Under the pieces are notes generated by a model, which was not told where the DNA came from, did not search any database, and was given only the letters and a program-made list of their open reading frames with translations. DNA of 64,000 bases from assembly GCA_040357565.1 (NCBI GenBank), contig JBDODJ010000027.1, one strand, 5' to 3'. The position numbers and the translations under genes were made by a program. Below are positions 34,148 to 44,597 of this stretch, piece by piece (within the stretch, counting starts at the first letter, position 1; every line of letters begins with the position of its first letter). This DNA comes from Cercozoa sp. M6MM. Lineage: Eukaryota > Endomyxa: Ascetosporea.

Positions 34148-36206
34148 CTAAATCGAGGGCAGCTTCGCCACCAGCGCCGCGTTTTGCGACTCGCGACGAG
34201 TCTGTTCGCGCTGTCGGAAGCAAAGCGACTTCACTGCATCTCGTGGCTTGTCCTGCGGAATGAACAGCGAACCCCCTCTTCGTGCGCTCTGCACACACCA
34301 AACAGAAGTCAGCCAGTTTATAAGCACAGTGCACTGACACTACAAATCGTACTGGGTTGCGTTGCGCTGCTGCGATTAACGGTTTGACATCGTGCATGCC
34401 GCCTCTGGCGCCGGTGACCACAGCAGGTGGCGCAGCAGCGCGCAGGTTTTCTTGCTTGGGTCTGACAAGTGCAGTCTGTTTAGGGTTCGTCGGATTGCTG
34501 CTGCCGCCTTTGGGCAAGCACTGCGCTTCCTCTTGAGCTTCACTCGGCGAGGACAGTGCGCGGACACGGGGACCTTCAGTTTGTGCCCAGTGCCTTGGTG
34601 CCCATGAAGCAATTTCTAGTGTCTTCGATTTGCTGCTGCCAGTGCTTTGCTTTGATTCCACACTCGCGCAGCAGCTGCTGGGTGAGGCAACTTTCAACGG
34701 GGACGAACTCAACTCCCGCTCTCGGAAATACTCAACCGCGGTGGGGGAGCATGCACCCTTGATGTCGCCGACGTAGCATGGGTCCCGAAAGAGCGTCCGG
34801 TGCGGGCTCACGAGTGGTTTGGGCCTTGCTCCTTGGACATCATCGGTGCGAAGAGCCAAGTGGGGCCGCAGTTCAGGATCTCTTGGCCATACGTGCTGTT
34901 TCGCCCGCGCTCCAACAGGTACGCCCATGCAGGATCCGTCGCTGCCTGCTCTTTCTCCTTGCAGGCGCTCGTTCTAAAGTGAAATTTTGTTTAAATTGTA
35001 TGAGATTTCTGTCAATCTTAAATTACTTGAGTTGCCTGAGAGGAAATACCAGCTCGTATTCAGAGACGCGACCGACGCGTGAGTCGCCTTCTTTCACAAA
35101 CTGCTGCTTTCCAAGCAGCGCAAACTGTCGAGGTTTCTCCACCTCTTTAACCACAAGATGCGAAATGTTATCCGTAGGAGCACGCGAGTTTCGCCAACAG
35201 TCGTATGGATAGCGAGGCTCAAGCGGCGAAGTCTTGCCAACACGAACAGCGGGTCTAAACTTGTGCTCAGCTCCGCACGGCGTTGAGTTTGCATCGTCGG
35301 TTCGCATGATGTTGCGTGGGGCACGTTTGCTCAAAACAGCGTCTTTGTGCGACATGGCATACACTGACAACTGCGCTTTGTTCAGATGATCGCGTGGCTT
35401 GCAGTACGACTGTGGTAACGGAGATGGCGAAGCGCCTTCGATGTCCGAAACGTCAATTGAATCACGAATAAATCTGGGTACTGGAAGCGGTGCAGGGGCT
35501 TGTGAGTGACCGGGGAGTTTGTACCTACCGAAAAACACATGTAGTGACTCGAGGTAAACCAGTGTGACGAACTCGAAATGTACTGCGGGTTAAGAGGGTC
35601 AGTGCGACGTTTGTACAGGTGCTTTGCGACCTTCTTAGGTTTGGCACCAGGGATGTCTCTCACGTCGTACAAGTTTGGGCGCACCAGCAACTGTCTCGGG
35701 GGCTGCCATATGTCACTCGTGCGGAGAGCCAAATCGCCTCGCTTTCGCGGCATCAAACTGTCACTCTGGTCGAAAGGTGCCTCGCCCGGTGGTTGAAATG
35801 GTCGCGTGATATCAGTTCCCCGCCTTCGTGGCTGCACAATACTCAAGTGACAAGATCAAAGCAGCGAAAGTCGAAAAGCAGTTTGACATCTTCGGGTGGC
35901 GGGCTATTCGCGCGAGGTCCCGGTCGCGGCAGAATGTTTGGCATGCCAGTTTGCAGTCTCAGCCCGAACTCCCTGATGACTTGGTTGCTGGAGTCTTCCC
36001 TCTTCCGTGCCGCGTGATACGACGCGAAACGCTGCTGCAGATCTATCGTATGTAAAAGAACGATCGGGGAGTTTCGTTCCCCTTCCCTTCTTTAAGGAAA
36101 CAGGGGACACGGCTTTTGGCTCCTCATTACGGTTGGAGGAAATTCACTACGGTTCGGTTGTCGGAAAATCCTCCAACGCAATTACTGCGGCCAGGCGCGG
36201 TGTCAT
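34148..36206 (-). CDS. Repeat protein with D-[IV]-x-G-A-x-P motifs, unknown function
   Basis: Five exons join in frame. A short first exon starting at 36206 (MTPRLAA) is the least certain. Then come QRFASYHAARKRED and onward, ending SPPPED. Next is a long exon from PRRRGTDITRP, joined across a 59-nt intron (35525-35583) within DPLNPQYKLPG. A further exon starts NERLQGE. A last exon ends QNAALVAKLPSI, with the stop at 34148. The motif recurs four times: YDVRDIPGAKPKK, SIDVSDIEGASPSPL, LALRTDDVQGARPKPL and CYVGDIKGACSP; LALRTSDIW is a fifth, partial copy. Between them are PRxxL and DPLNPxY-type linkers. The protein is basic, proline-rich, with no membrane segment. I recall similar D-I-x-G-A repeats in hypothetical proteins of ciliates and other protists, but no function, so none is given. 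Confidence 0.75.
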
Positions 36207-36330
36207 GAACATAATTTTAACTGCAAGTTTGACGAAGTCGAACGGAATTTTTCTTTGGAACTAGTTTCGTTCCACATTTCGCTTCTGTCAGGTTTAGTTT
36301 AATGTGGCGCTTGTACAGTCGAGTGCCGAA

Positions 36331-36486
36331 TCAAACGACAAAACGCATTCCCTTTGCAACGGCTTGGATTTCCTCGGGCGTGGACTGACGTCCAAGCATA
36401 TCATTGCGATGTGGAAATCGGCCGAACAGTTCTGAAACAATATACCATGTGCTATACCCTGTGTGTGCGTGTGTGTTACCAATGAC

Positions 36487-36577
<91 letters not shown>

Positions 36578-37677
36578 CAATGACTTCCTTGTGCTTCACA
36601 AAGTTTTCAAGACTTGTTTGCAACAAGTCTTGATGCGGATGATTTGCAGGAGTACGCTCAATGAGTTGCTTTAACAGCTCGATGCCCTTGTTTTGAAGCT
36701 TTAAACTCTCACTGTGCATGTACGGGTGGTAAACGAGACACGCAGCGGATGGGTGAATCTCCTGAGCTGCGCGGACGTCTACACCTGTTTCGACGCTAAC
36801 TTGCATTAAACACGCACAAAAACACAAGCGCATTTAATTCGAGTGGCCCTAAGACTTGGGGTGATTTAAAGGAATTAAAGTTACAAGCGATCTGCCAACT
36901 CCTGCGCGTGCTTGTCAGCAGAAAACGAGACGGCACTGGGATGCCTCAACACAACAGTTAGTCTTCAGCTTCGGCAACGAGGAAGCTTTGAGATACGCTA
37001 ATTATCCTCTCAGTACCTGTCGCGAAAAAGATGTCGTGTGAATTGGTCTAAAACGATAACGCTAGCCGTTGCTTCATGCGGGTTTTCGGCGTCAAAGTCG
37101 TAGAATTTCTGTTTCACACACGGGGTTGGGGTAAAGTTAATGGGGGGGGGGGGCAAAGGGCAAAGGGGCAAAGAAACAAAGGAGCAAAGGAGCAAAGACG
37201 CAAAGGGGATAAGTGATAGTAGATTGATAGTTCTTACATCGGGCCACCCGTCGATGTTCTCCATAGCAAACTTGAGGTCCATTCCAAATTCTTCGCGGAT
37301 GTGATTGTCGAACTCGAGTCCGCCCATGTACCACCTGCTAGCCGACTTCAGAATTCTCTTCTCACAGGCATTCACACAGCAGGGAACGAGGCGTTAGTTC
37401 ATACCGCTTGTAAATCTCGGGGGAGATAGCCGCGTTTACTCCCGGAAGAGCGCCTCCATACCTATATATCTAACTCATCAAGATAAAACGACTCCACTCC
37501 TTTTTCTCTCATTGGGCTGGCAAACCAAAAGCGCAGAACGTGATGCGCCAGGGGCCGGAAGGATTGGTATGACATGGTTTCTCTTGCAATGCCGCAGTTC
37601 CTGACAGTCGTTTTAGCACTGAGCTGTGAGAGGTTCCTAGCGCTCGTCTTTAGGCTCAGCTGCTGCGCAGCAGTCAA
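36331..37677 (-). CDS. DUF924 family protein
   Basis: Starts MTAAQQLSLKTSARNLSQLS, a Ser/Arg/Lys-rich stretch that could be a mitochondrial presequence; a later Met (METMSYQSF region) is an alternative start. The DUF924 domain follows: VLRFWFASPMREKGVESFYL, FDNHIREEFGMDLKFAMENI, then VIVLDQFTRHLFRDRY. The middle helices are YHPYMHSESLKLQNKGIELL. The signature LFGRFPHRNDMLGRQSTPEE ends the domain just before the stop at 36331. The family is widespread in bacteria and present in some eukaryotes, is all-helical (TPR-like), and has no settled biochemical role. One intron is an 86-base TG/CA repeat (36489-36574); another contains a G-run at about 37141. Confidence 0.9.
36489..36574. repeat. (GT)n microsatellite flanked by a short direct repeat
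   Basis: Uninterrupted GT repeat in a DUF924 intron. The words TGTTACCAATGACTT occur on both sides (about 36473 and 36571), so the block may have grown by duplication. Confidence 0.93.
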
Positions 37678-38040
37678 AGTTTGACGGACGCGTTTTCTTG
37701 GGACAAAGGTGACCCTTCCGCTTGTGTCATTTGATGACCGGGAGCATGCGAAGTTCGCGCTGTCGCAAGGTCGCGGCTTGTGATTCTTGTGTAAATCCGA
37801 CTTCTTGCGAAGCCAGAAGCACAGCCGTTCTGGGAGAGGCAGCAGGCTCCTGGCCAGATGTTTATTTTTGATGAGAAGGAACCTGATTCCAGAAGTGGTC
37901 AGCTGCCAGTTTCTGGTGATCAGGAATGGGCTCAGAATGGGCTCGGTGAGTCGAATTGAATAACAATAATAATTTGAGTCGTTACAGTACAGTAATTCAA
38001 GCGTTGTGACAGTGCTTGGAGTACCAGGAGTAGTCCGGGT
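37678..38040. promoter_or_regulatory. Divergent intergenic region, probable promoters
   Basis: This 363-base gap separates the start of the DUF924 gene (minus) from the start of PPIL4 (plus). It contains A/T-rich stretches near 37950-38000 but no clear core promoter element. Assigned from orientation only. Confidence 0.35.
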
Positions 38041-38802
38041 ATGTCTGTTTTGCTACGAACGTCGCTGGGCGACCTCACGGTACAGTTGTTGGTGTGCCGA
38101 TTTAATTTAGTACGCTTGTTTTCTGGGTTGTGGCAGGTCGAACTGCACACCAAGGAGTGTCCGAAGCTCTCGCGGAACTTTTTGCGTCTGTGCGCAGGTA
38201 TTCCGCGCCGTTGTAGCAGATTTAATGGTTATTGCTATCCAATGTGTAGCGCACTACTATGACAACTGCATTTTCCACCGAGTCGAAAGCGACTTTGCTG
38301 CGAAGTGCGGTGACCCGGAGTTTGGGTACTTTACCACTCTTTCTTCCATTATGGACTTGCTCACTCTCGGAGCAATTTTAGTTTGCGCGGTGGACGCGAT
38401 CCTGAGGGTGCTGGAACTTCGTATGACGGTGCCTTCCCGCACGCATATCTCTCCCTCCACTTGTAACTTTGATGCAACCACAGGGCTGAGGGGCAAAGGA
38501 GATCAATTCGTCGCTGACGAACTTTCGCGACACTTGCTACACGACCGACTGGGCACACTCAGGTCCGTGTGAATGACTTCTGGTTCTATCCGGCTTTCAT
38601 GTAATATTGTATACACTTGCAGCATGGCTAACATGGCGCCAAACAAGAATGCATCTCAATTCCGCATCACGTTGCGCGATGGCGTAGCTTATAAATCTCT
38701 TCGTCCCTTTGTTGCGCCTTTACCCTATGTGTGCAGCCGGTTTCGAGTCTTGACGGCAAGCACTCAGTGTTTGGTCGTGTCACTGAGGTACTCGCACACT
38801 AC

Positions 38803-38857
<55 letters not shown>

Positions 38858-40311
38858 CACACACAGCACGCACACACATACACGATACAAGCACATGCGC
38901 TGTGGCATATGACAGGGCGAGGACGTGCTGAAGAAGTTCAACGAAATCGTCGTCGATCGCCGCACGTCTCGGCCACTGCGCAACGTAAGTCGTGCCTATC
39001 ATCCCCTTTGGCAATCGACCTTTTACCCTGCCCCTCTGCCAACAAGTCTACTTTTTGCCTTTATTTACTCTGTTCTTATTTTCCATTTATTCTTTATCTT
39101 GACCTCCCTTGATATAAAGATCCGCATCCGCCGTGCTTTGGTGCTCGAAGACCCCTTCCCAGCAGACGCCGATTTGAATGAAATCAAGAAGCTCATCCGC
39201 GCGGAACGCGTCGAACTGCTCAAACGTCGTCGGAAGGATGATTTCCTGGACTCGGACGATGAGGATGAACTCGAAGGTACCGATACTTGTTTCTTGTATT
39301 TTGTTGTCCACGTGGATGTGCGTTTTGGCGACCAGGCAAGGACGCGGTGGCACGTGCCGAAGTACTCGCCGATCAGGAGGCACGCGCGCGCGCGATTACA
39401 CTGGCCGCGCTGGGTGACCTGCCCGACGCCGATGCTGCTGTAGCCAGCCTCTTCTTTCTATGGTCTGCTTGCTCCGTGCTTTTACTCCTGTCCCTGGTGT
39501 AGCCACCTCCAAACGTGCTGTTCGTGTGCAAGCTGAACCCGGTGACGGAAGACGAGGACCTCGAGATGATCTTCTCGCAGTACGGTCAGGTGCTCAACTG
39601 CGACATCATCAAGGACCGTCGCGACGGTCACTCTCTGGGTACTATGTGGTTATCTCTCTTACCACTTTTATTCCGCTACCCCTTTATCCCTCAGGCTACG
39701 CCTTTGTCGAGTTCGCCGATGAAGAGTGTGCCAACCGTGCCTATGCCGAGATGGACAACCGTCTCATTGATGTAGATACATTATGTCTCATGTGCAACTG
39801 TATCATCGATCCGGCTTAACTCACTGTTGTGCTCGAAAGAACCGTCGCATCAAGGTGGACTTCTCGCAGAGTGTGGCCAAGCAGTGGCGCAAGTACCAGT
39901 CGCAAAAGGCGGCACAGGTCTCCTCCAAGGTGGCGCAACTCATGCCAAACCGGTAGACTCTCTCCTTCCTCTACCCATCCGTTCATTCTCCTGTTTTCCT
40001 TTGTGTTTCCTTCACAGTGAGGAAGAGTACCGCCGACATGAGCGACGCGAGGAACGTCGCCGGCGTGATCGGTAGACTCCATATCTACCTGTGGAATGTG
40101 CACTATGTGAGTACTTGGCGTGTGCAGCGAGCGCGGCGATCGACGTTCCAGATCACGCGATCGGCGTGATCGTCGTAGTGACCATCGCGACCGTCGCCGT
40201 ATTTTTCTTTCAATTCAGAGACTGGGCGATGTCTCACCGCTATCCTTGTCTATGTGATCTCCCTCAGGCCGCTCGAGATCGCGCTCACGTTCGCGTCGCC
40301 GCCGCCGTTGA
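38041..40311 (+). CDS. PPIL4: PPIL4-type cyclophilin with RRM and RS-rich tail
   Basis: Exon 1 encodes [14 protein letters not shown], continued as [18 protein letters not shown] and [20 protein letters not shown]. This is the PPIL4/CYP59 version of the cyclophilin fold, with [11 protein letters not shown] and [16 protein letters not shown] at its end. The linker [15 protein letters not shown] precedes an [23 protein letters not shown], then [20 protein letters not shown] (RNP1), ending [13 protein letters not shown]. The C-terminus [18 protein letters not shown] appears to stop at 40075. Two further short exons (40128-40198 and 40268-40311) extend it in frame with [19 protein letters not shown] and [18 protein letters not shown]4 acts in the nucleus with the spliceosome and RNA polymerase II. 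No CCHC zinc knuckle was seen. One intron is a CA repeat (38815-38856). Confidence 0.95.
38815..38856. repeat. (CA)n microsatellite
   Basis: In a PPIL4 intron. Confidence 0.95.
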
Positions 40312-40458
40312 TCTTTACCAACGTCGCCTTGCGTGCTAATTAAGGGGATCAAGCGTGGCGTGTTTCTATTCACGCATCACAACTCACTTCTGTTCCTCTC
40401 ATGGAGTACACAGTCACTTAGCGTACTTGTCGATCTTTTAGGCCTAGCGCGAGTGCCC

Positions 40459-41374
40459 ATGAGTGTAAGCAGTGGTAGCACGCGTATACACACGCTGGCC
40501 CGATGGTTGATCGGCACTTGGCGCCTAGAACGAGTTGTGTCAGATTTGTCGCATGTGCGTTCCCCTCTTGAGTTCGCCAGTTGATATGCTGTGTTTCCGC
40601 GTTTCTTGTTATTTGACACTGCAGAAAGGGATAATGTGCAAGGCGAGCGGCGTTGCGTCCTTCTCGCCGATGCGGTGTCCTGTGCAAATCGATACCGCTG
40701 GCGCCAAGGACGGCACCGCAGACGACCACAATGACCACAGGATAAACCAAGAGGAGCAAAACGCCCAAGATTTCGACGTATTTGACGAAGAGCTCAGGTA
40801 AGCCGGGCATCTCGTTTTTGTTTGTCTTTAGTCTGCATTCTACTGTGAATCACAGCGATCAGGATGAGTGGTTGCTCTACGAGGAGAAGGGCAATGCCAA
40901 CTTTCCACATGGTACTGAGACTTGACCAAAGTGTTGTTGTTGCATGATACCAGCGCTTCCCAGGCACACTTGCATTCACTCAACAATACGCTTACCGATT
41001 CTCGCCACTGCACCCGCTTCGCTTTTCCGTACTTCCCGCGCTAAGCGGCAAGTGCTTTTTGCAGTTTGTGCATCTGTATTTATAGGTTTGGTTCCTGGAG
41101 AATGAAGGCAAGCGAGCACGTTTCTTCCACTACGCCTCCTTGGACAACGACAAGTGTGCAACGGGTGGACACCTTTGCATCAAGGTTTGAATGTTTCGCT
41201 ATCCTGCTGGTACGGCTTGCACTTGCATCTTTGGGTACCACACAGGACGTGTACACGGGCACGTTCACAAAGCACAACGACACGCACTTGCAGTTGCAGT
41301 ACACTGCCAAGGGACCGCACAAGAACTATCTCAGTGACACCTCATTCTTTCGACTAGAAGCGGCAATGTCTTAA
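40459..41374 (+). CDS. DUF6314 family protein
   Basis: A small protein of about 200 residues starting MSVSSGSTRIHTLARWLIGT; LIGTWRLERV is the typical lipocalin-like opening of DUF6314. Later exons give KASGVASFSPMR, WLLYEEKGNANFPHGTLAFT and QQYAYRFSPLHPLRFS. A 57-nt intron (41029-41085) then leads in frame to VWFLENEGKRARFFHYASL. Next is GGHLCIKDVYTGTFTKHND, and the conserved GPHKNYLSDTSFFR ends the domain. DUF6314 occurs in bacteria, algae and other eukaryotes, is thought to form a small beta-barrel, and has no assigned reaction. An acidic insert (DDHNDHRINQEEQNAQDFD) is specific here. It starts 147 bases after PPIL4 on the same strand. Confidence 0.85.
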
Positions 41375-41551
41375 TTTACGCGTGCACGATGCTACATCTC
41401 TTTCGTTTCGTTTTACTTAGGTACTGACTGAAACAGACTTTAGTTTGCAGACTTCAAAAAACTATTAAAATAATGACAAAACAATTCACGTTTTTCGTCA
41501 TCGGCCCTGACGGAGACACGGATGACTACTCGAAAATCATGCGAGGTGCGT

Positions 41552-42299
41552 TTAAAGGTCCTCGACCTGCACCGTGGTCGACGGACCGCAGATGTAGTAC
41601 TTGGGCTTGTGGGCACCACCCGAGCGCAGCAGCATTCCGCAAATCTCCTCGGCCGTGAACTGCGCACGCAAAAGATATCATTGAAGGCATGCATGCATGC
41701 ACAGGGCAAACAGGCACGAAACTAGAACACACCGTGTCGAGGTCGGCCTCAACGGTGAGCTGGATGCCGCCGAAGAACTGGTTGCGAACCTGCATCGACT
41801 GAACCGACACACGGGCACTGAAAACACACCACACGGTTTTGTTTATCAAGCACAAACAGGCAGACAGACAAGATGCCGAAGCAATGTTACCGCTTCATGA
41901 CGGAAACGTCAGAGCCGATGTAGACGATGAAAAGCGACTTCTTGCGCTACAAAAGCAACGAGGGTACTGTGGTCACACACATACAATAACAGTATGATCT
42001 TTGTACCTCGCTCTTCACCGAGTTCTGCTCGTCAATGCCCGTGATTTGGAGAGCAGCAAAGTACACCTTGTCCGTGTTCTGCTCAAAGAGCTGCTTCAGC
42101 TCGTCGTAGCCGCCAGTGCCCGAGGCTGCCACGGTGAAGTTGTTCTTGCCTACAGCGCAGAAGATATGTTACCACATATGGTAGTGCAGCACCAAGGAAC
42201 TAGGGTACCCTCCGGCGTGATAGCCACAAAGTTCGTCTCCGTGCGCACGTTCATGACATCCTCGTAAATGGCTTCAAACTCGGGCGACACCGTGACCAT
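41552..42299 (-). CDS. Coactosin-like ADF-H domain protein
   Basis: Starts MVTVSPEFEAIYEDVMNVRT and continues NFVAITPEGKNNFTVAASGT, then GGYDELKQLFEQNTDKVYFA and ALQITGIDEQNSVKSE. The core strands KKSLFIVYIGSDVSVMKRAR and VSVQSMQVRNQFFGGIQLTV correspond to the long actin-binding helix and following strand of coactosin. The end is FTAEEICGMLLRSGGAHKPK with the stop at 41552. About 160 residues in five exons. ADF-H proteins of this class bind F-actin in the cytosol. The call rests on the order of conserved blocks; drebrin-like or twinfilin fragments are less likely because the protein has a single domain. Confidence 0.75.
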
Positions 42300-42741
42300 T
42301 GTTATTGTTTTCTGTGCGAAACCAAATACAATCATCACACATCACCAATCACCCATTCGTCAATCAAAGCGCGCGGGTGCGCACGCCCAAAAGGACGAAC
42401 CATGCGCAAAAACAATGTGAGACAAAAGGCACGCTCGCGCGAGACTATCTTTACACGGTTTACCTGACAAACCGGGGACTATGCACCAAAGGAGTGAGGC
42501 AAAAGGCGGATTTGGGCGAGGGAGAGGTGCGAGGGACACGCGCCCCGTGATTTTTTAATCAATTCGATCAAATTGTGCGTCCAAATGGACCAAGGATCAT
42601 CTGAGGGACGTTCCGCACACCCCAGCGTAACACACACGTGTGTACGTGCACTTTAAGGTGGATCAAACGAGCTTTCGCGTGCGAAAGCACATATATTTTT
42701 TGTGACTGCTGCAGGCGTGACTGGAAACGGCAACGTCGAGT

Positions 42742-43810
42742 ATGGTGCTCAAATATGAGTCCTTGATGTCGCAGGTGTCGCGGCGGGCTGCGCTCAAAGA
42801 TACCGAGCGCATCGTGCGCTTCTTTGATGCGAAGTGAGTTTTGTTGATCAGTCGGGTTTTTTTGGGTGCCTTTTGATGCCTGCACACGTCGGCAGGAAGT
42901 TCCTTCAGTTGGCTAAGAATGGCGAGCAATTCTCGCTGCCGGAATGCGTCTCGGTACTGTCTCCGCGCGTTGTTCACAGTATCGAATTGATACTGTGCTT
43001 CTCTACTGCAGGCAGTCAGGGTTTTCGCAGGCAAGACGCGCAGATCACTCACTGCCCAGCGGTATTCCGGGGCGTGATTTCGTAATGCTTTTTCCAACAG
43101 AGCCTTCGTTTGTTGTGCGCAGGTTTAACGGCAAGTACCTCCAGCTCTACAGGTTCAACAACCCGGAGATTGAGATTTCGCGCCACAACATCAGTTTCAT
43201 GAAACCGCACCTGGAACTTGTTTTGCGTATGTCAACTTCTCTCCCCCCCCCAGCCCCCCGCGGGGGGGGGGCGTGACGATTGAATTGTTTGGCACATTTG
43301 TAACAGAGGACGGACGCAAGGTGCAGTTCGTGTTACCCGAAGCACTAGACGACGTGGATAAGATGCAGCGCGAGTTGCGTCAGCACTTGTCGCAGATCGA
43401 TTCAAATCTCGACGATTTGGAGGTACTCTGATGCATGGGGCTTTTGTACCTTTGCATACACACTTCTTGTGTCAACACATGCGCAGAACAATCTCCCAGA
43501 GAACTGGGTGTTGAATGCGGTACGATTTTGTAACCATTGTGTTCTGTCGGTGTGCGAATGTATGTGATTGTGAAGGACATGACTCCGGAAGTCCCACCTC
43601 CTGAGAAGCTTGTACCATCTGTTCTTTCTCATGCGTATTTTGTCCCTTTGAATTTGTTATCTTGGGCCTGTGATAGGAGGAGATGCGACAGCACCGACTC
43701 AAGACGCTGGAAAAACAGAAGGTACTTGTCCGCCTGTGTTGTGCACTCTAGCACTGTGCTGTCATGCCTTTGAACAGGAGCAGCGCAAGCGTCTTCTGGC
43801 TGAAGAGGTA

Positions 43811-43849
<39 letters not shown>

Positions 43850-44102
43850 CGTATGTGCTTTTAATCGTGCTTTCAGGCAAAGAAGGCAGCCGAAATGGAA
43901 GAGTTGCAGAAGCTGCGGGCCGAGGAAGAAGCGCGTCTCGCCCAGGAGGCTGCTTTGGTATGCTTGTGCTGCCCTGCGAGCTTTTTTCCTTTTTCTGGCG
44001 TGATTGTATGCGTACGTATGTCTGTAGGAGAAGGCCAGGAAGCAGCGCGAGCAGCTGGATGCCGCCGTGCAGCAGCGCCGTGCCGCGCGCGAAGTCGAAT
44101 AG
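42742..44102 (+). CDS. Coiled-coil protein with a possible L51/S25/CI-B8 thioredoxin-like fold
   Basis: Starts MVLKYESLMSQVSRRAALKD; the next exon is KKFLQLAKNGEQFSLPECVS. A middle region of unsure splicing leads to FNGKYLQLYRFNNPEIEISR, then HNISFMKPHLELVLREDGRK and VQFVLPEALDDVDKMQRELR. The block with N-P-x-I-E-I, a helix, and D-G-x-x-V resembles the L51/S25/CI-B8 domain of mitochondrial ribosomal proteins and NDUFA2. That would suggest mS25, but the match is weak. The C-terminal half is a long charged coiled coil (LKTLEKQKEQRKRLLAEEAK, EMEELQKLRAEEEARLAQEA) ending REVE at 44102. An alternative is a cytoskeletal coiled-coil protein. Confidence 0.55.
43812..43847. repeat. (TG)n microsatellite
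   Basis: In an intron of the coiled-coil gene at 42742-44102. Confidence 0.95.
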
Positions 44103-44597
44103 GACAGGTCAACCTCGCACACAACGTGTGGTGCTCGGCCGACTAAATCATGCCAACTCAGCCTGAGGCTGTCTCCGCTAATCCCCACGCTTTGTGTGGC
44201 GTGGGCCGGCGGCGATACAATAAAATCGTCGCATTCAAAAATTTTTATTTTTTGTACGGTATGTTACAGACTGACTCAGATTATGCAGTCTCCGCGGGGA
44301 TGAATCCAGACAGACCAGTTGGTCTACTATCATTGAAGCAAAAGAAGAGTTAAGAGTTTCGATCGATCAATGAAGATCAATCAATCCCTCCACCCGGACT
44401 CATATCGATTGAAAAACTGTCGAAAATACCATACTGTCAGAACGTTAAAGAGCTCTCAGGAGTTACAGGTGTTAACCAAGGCAAGGAAACCCCTATCTGC
44501 TTCACTGGTATTGTTTCCTGCAGAACGAAAATTGGCGCCAGAGTTTTCGGAGTTTTTGTCGGGTTGTAGGTTTAAAAATGCAAAAGAAGCTCCGGAC
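44103..44597. other. Intergenic region between two plus-strand genes
   Basis: Contains A/T-rich stretches around 44230-44260 and repeated GATCGATCAAT-type words near 44358-44390. The open frame running into 44598 from the left has no support as coding. Probably the 3' end of one gene and the promoter of the next. Confidence 0.4.

Noticed and set aside
41051-41085. An ultrashort (18-22 nt) intron in the DUF6314 gene
   Set aside because: A 57-nt intron at 41029-41085 with a GTAC donor keeps phase and better fits the family length, so no ultrashort intron is needed.
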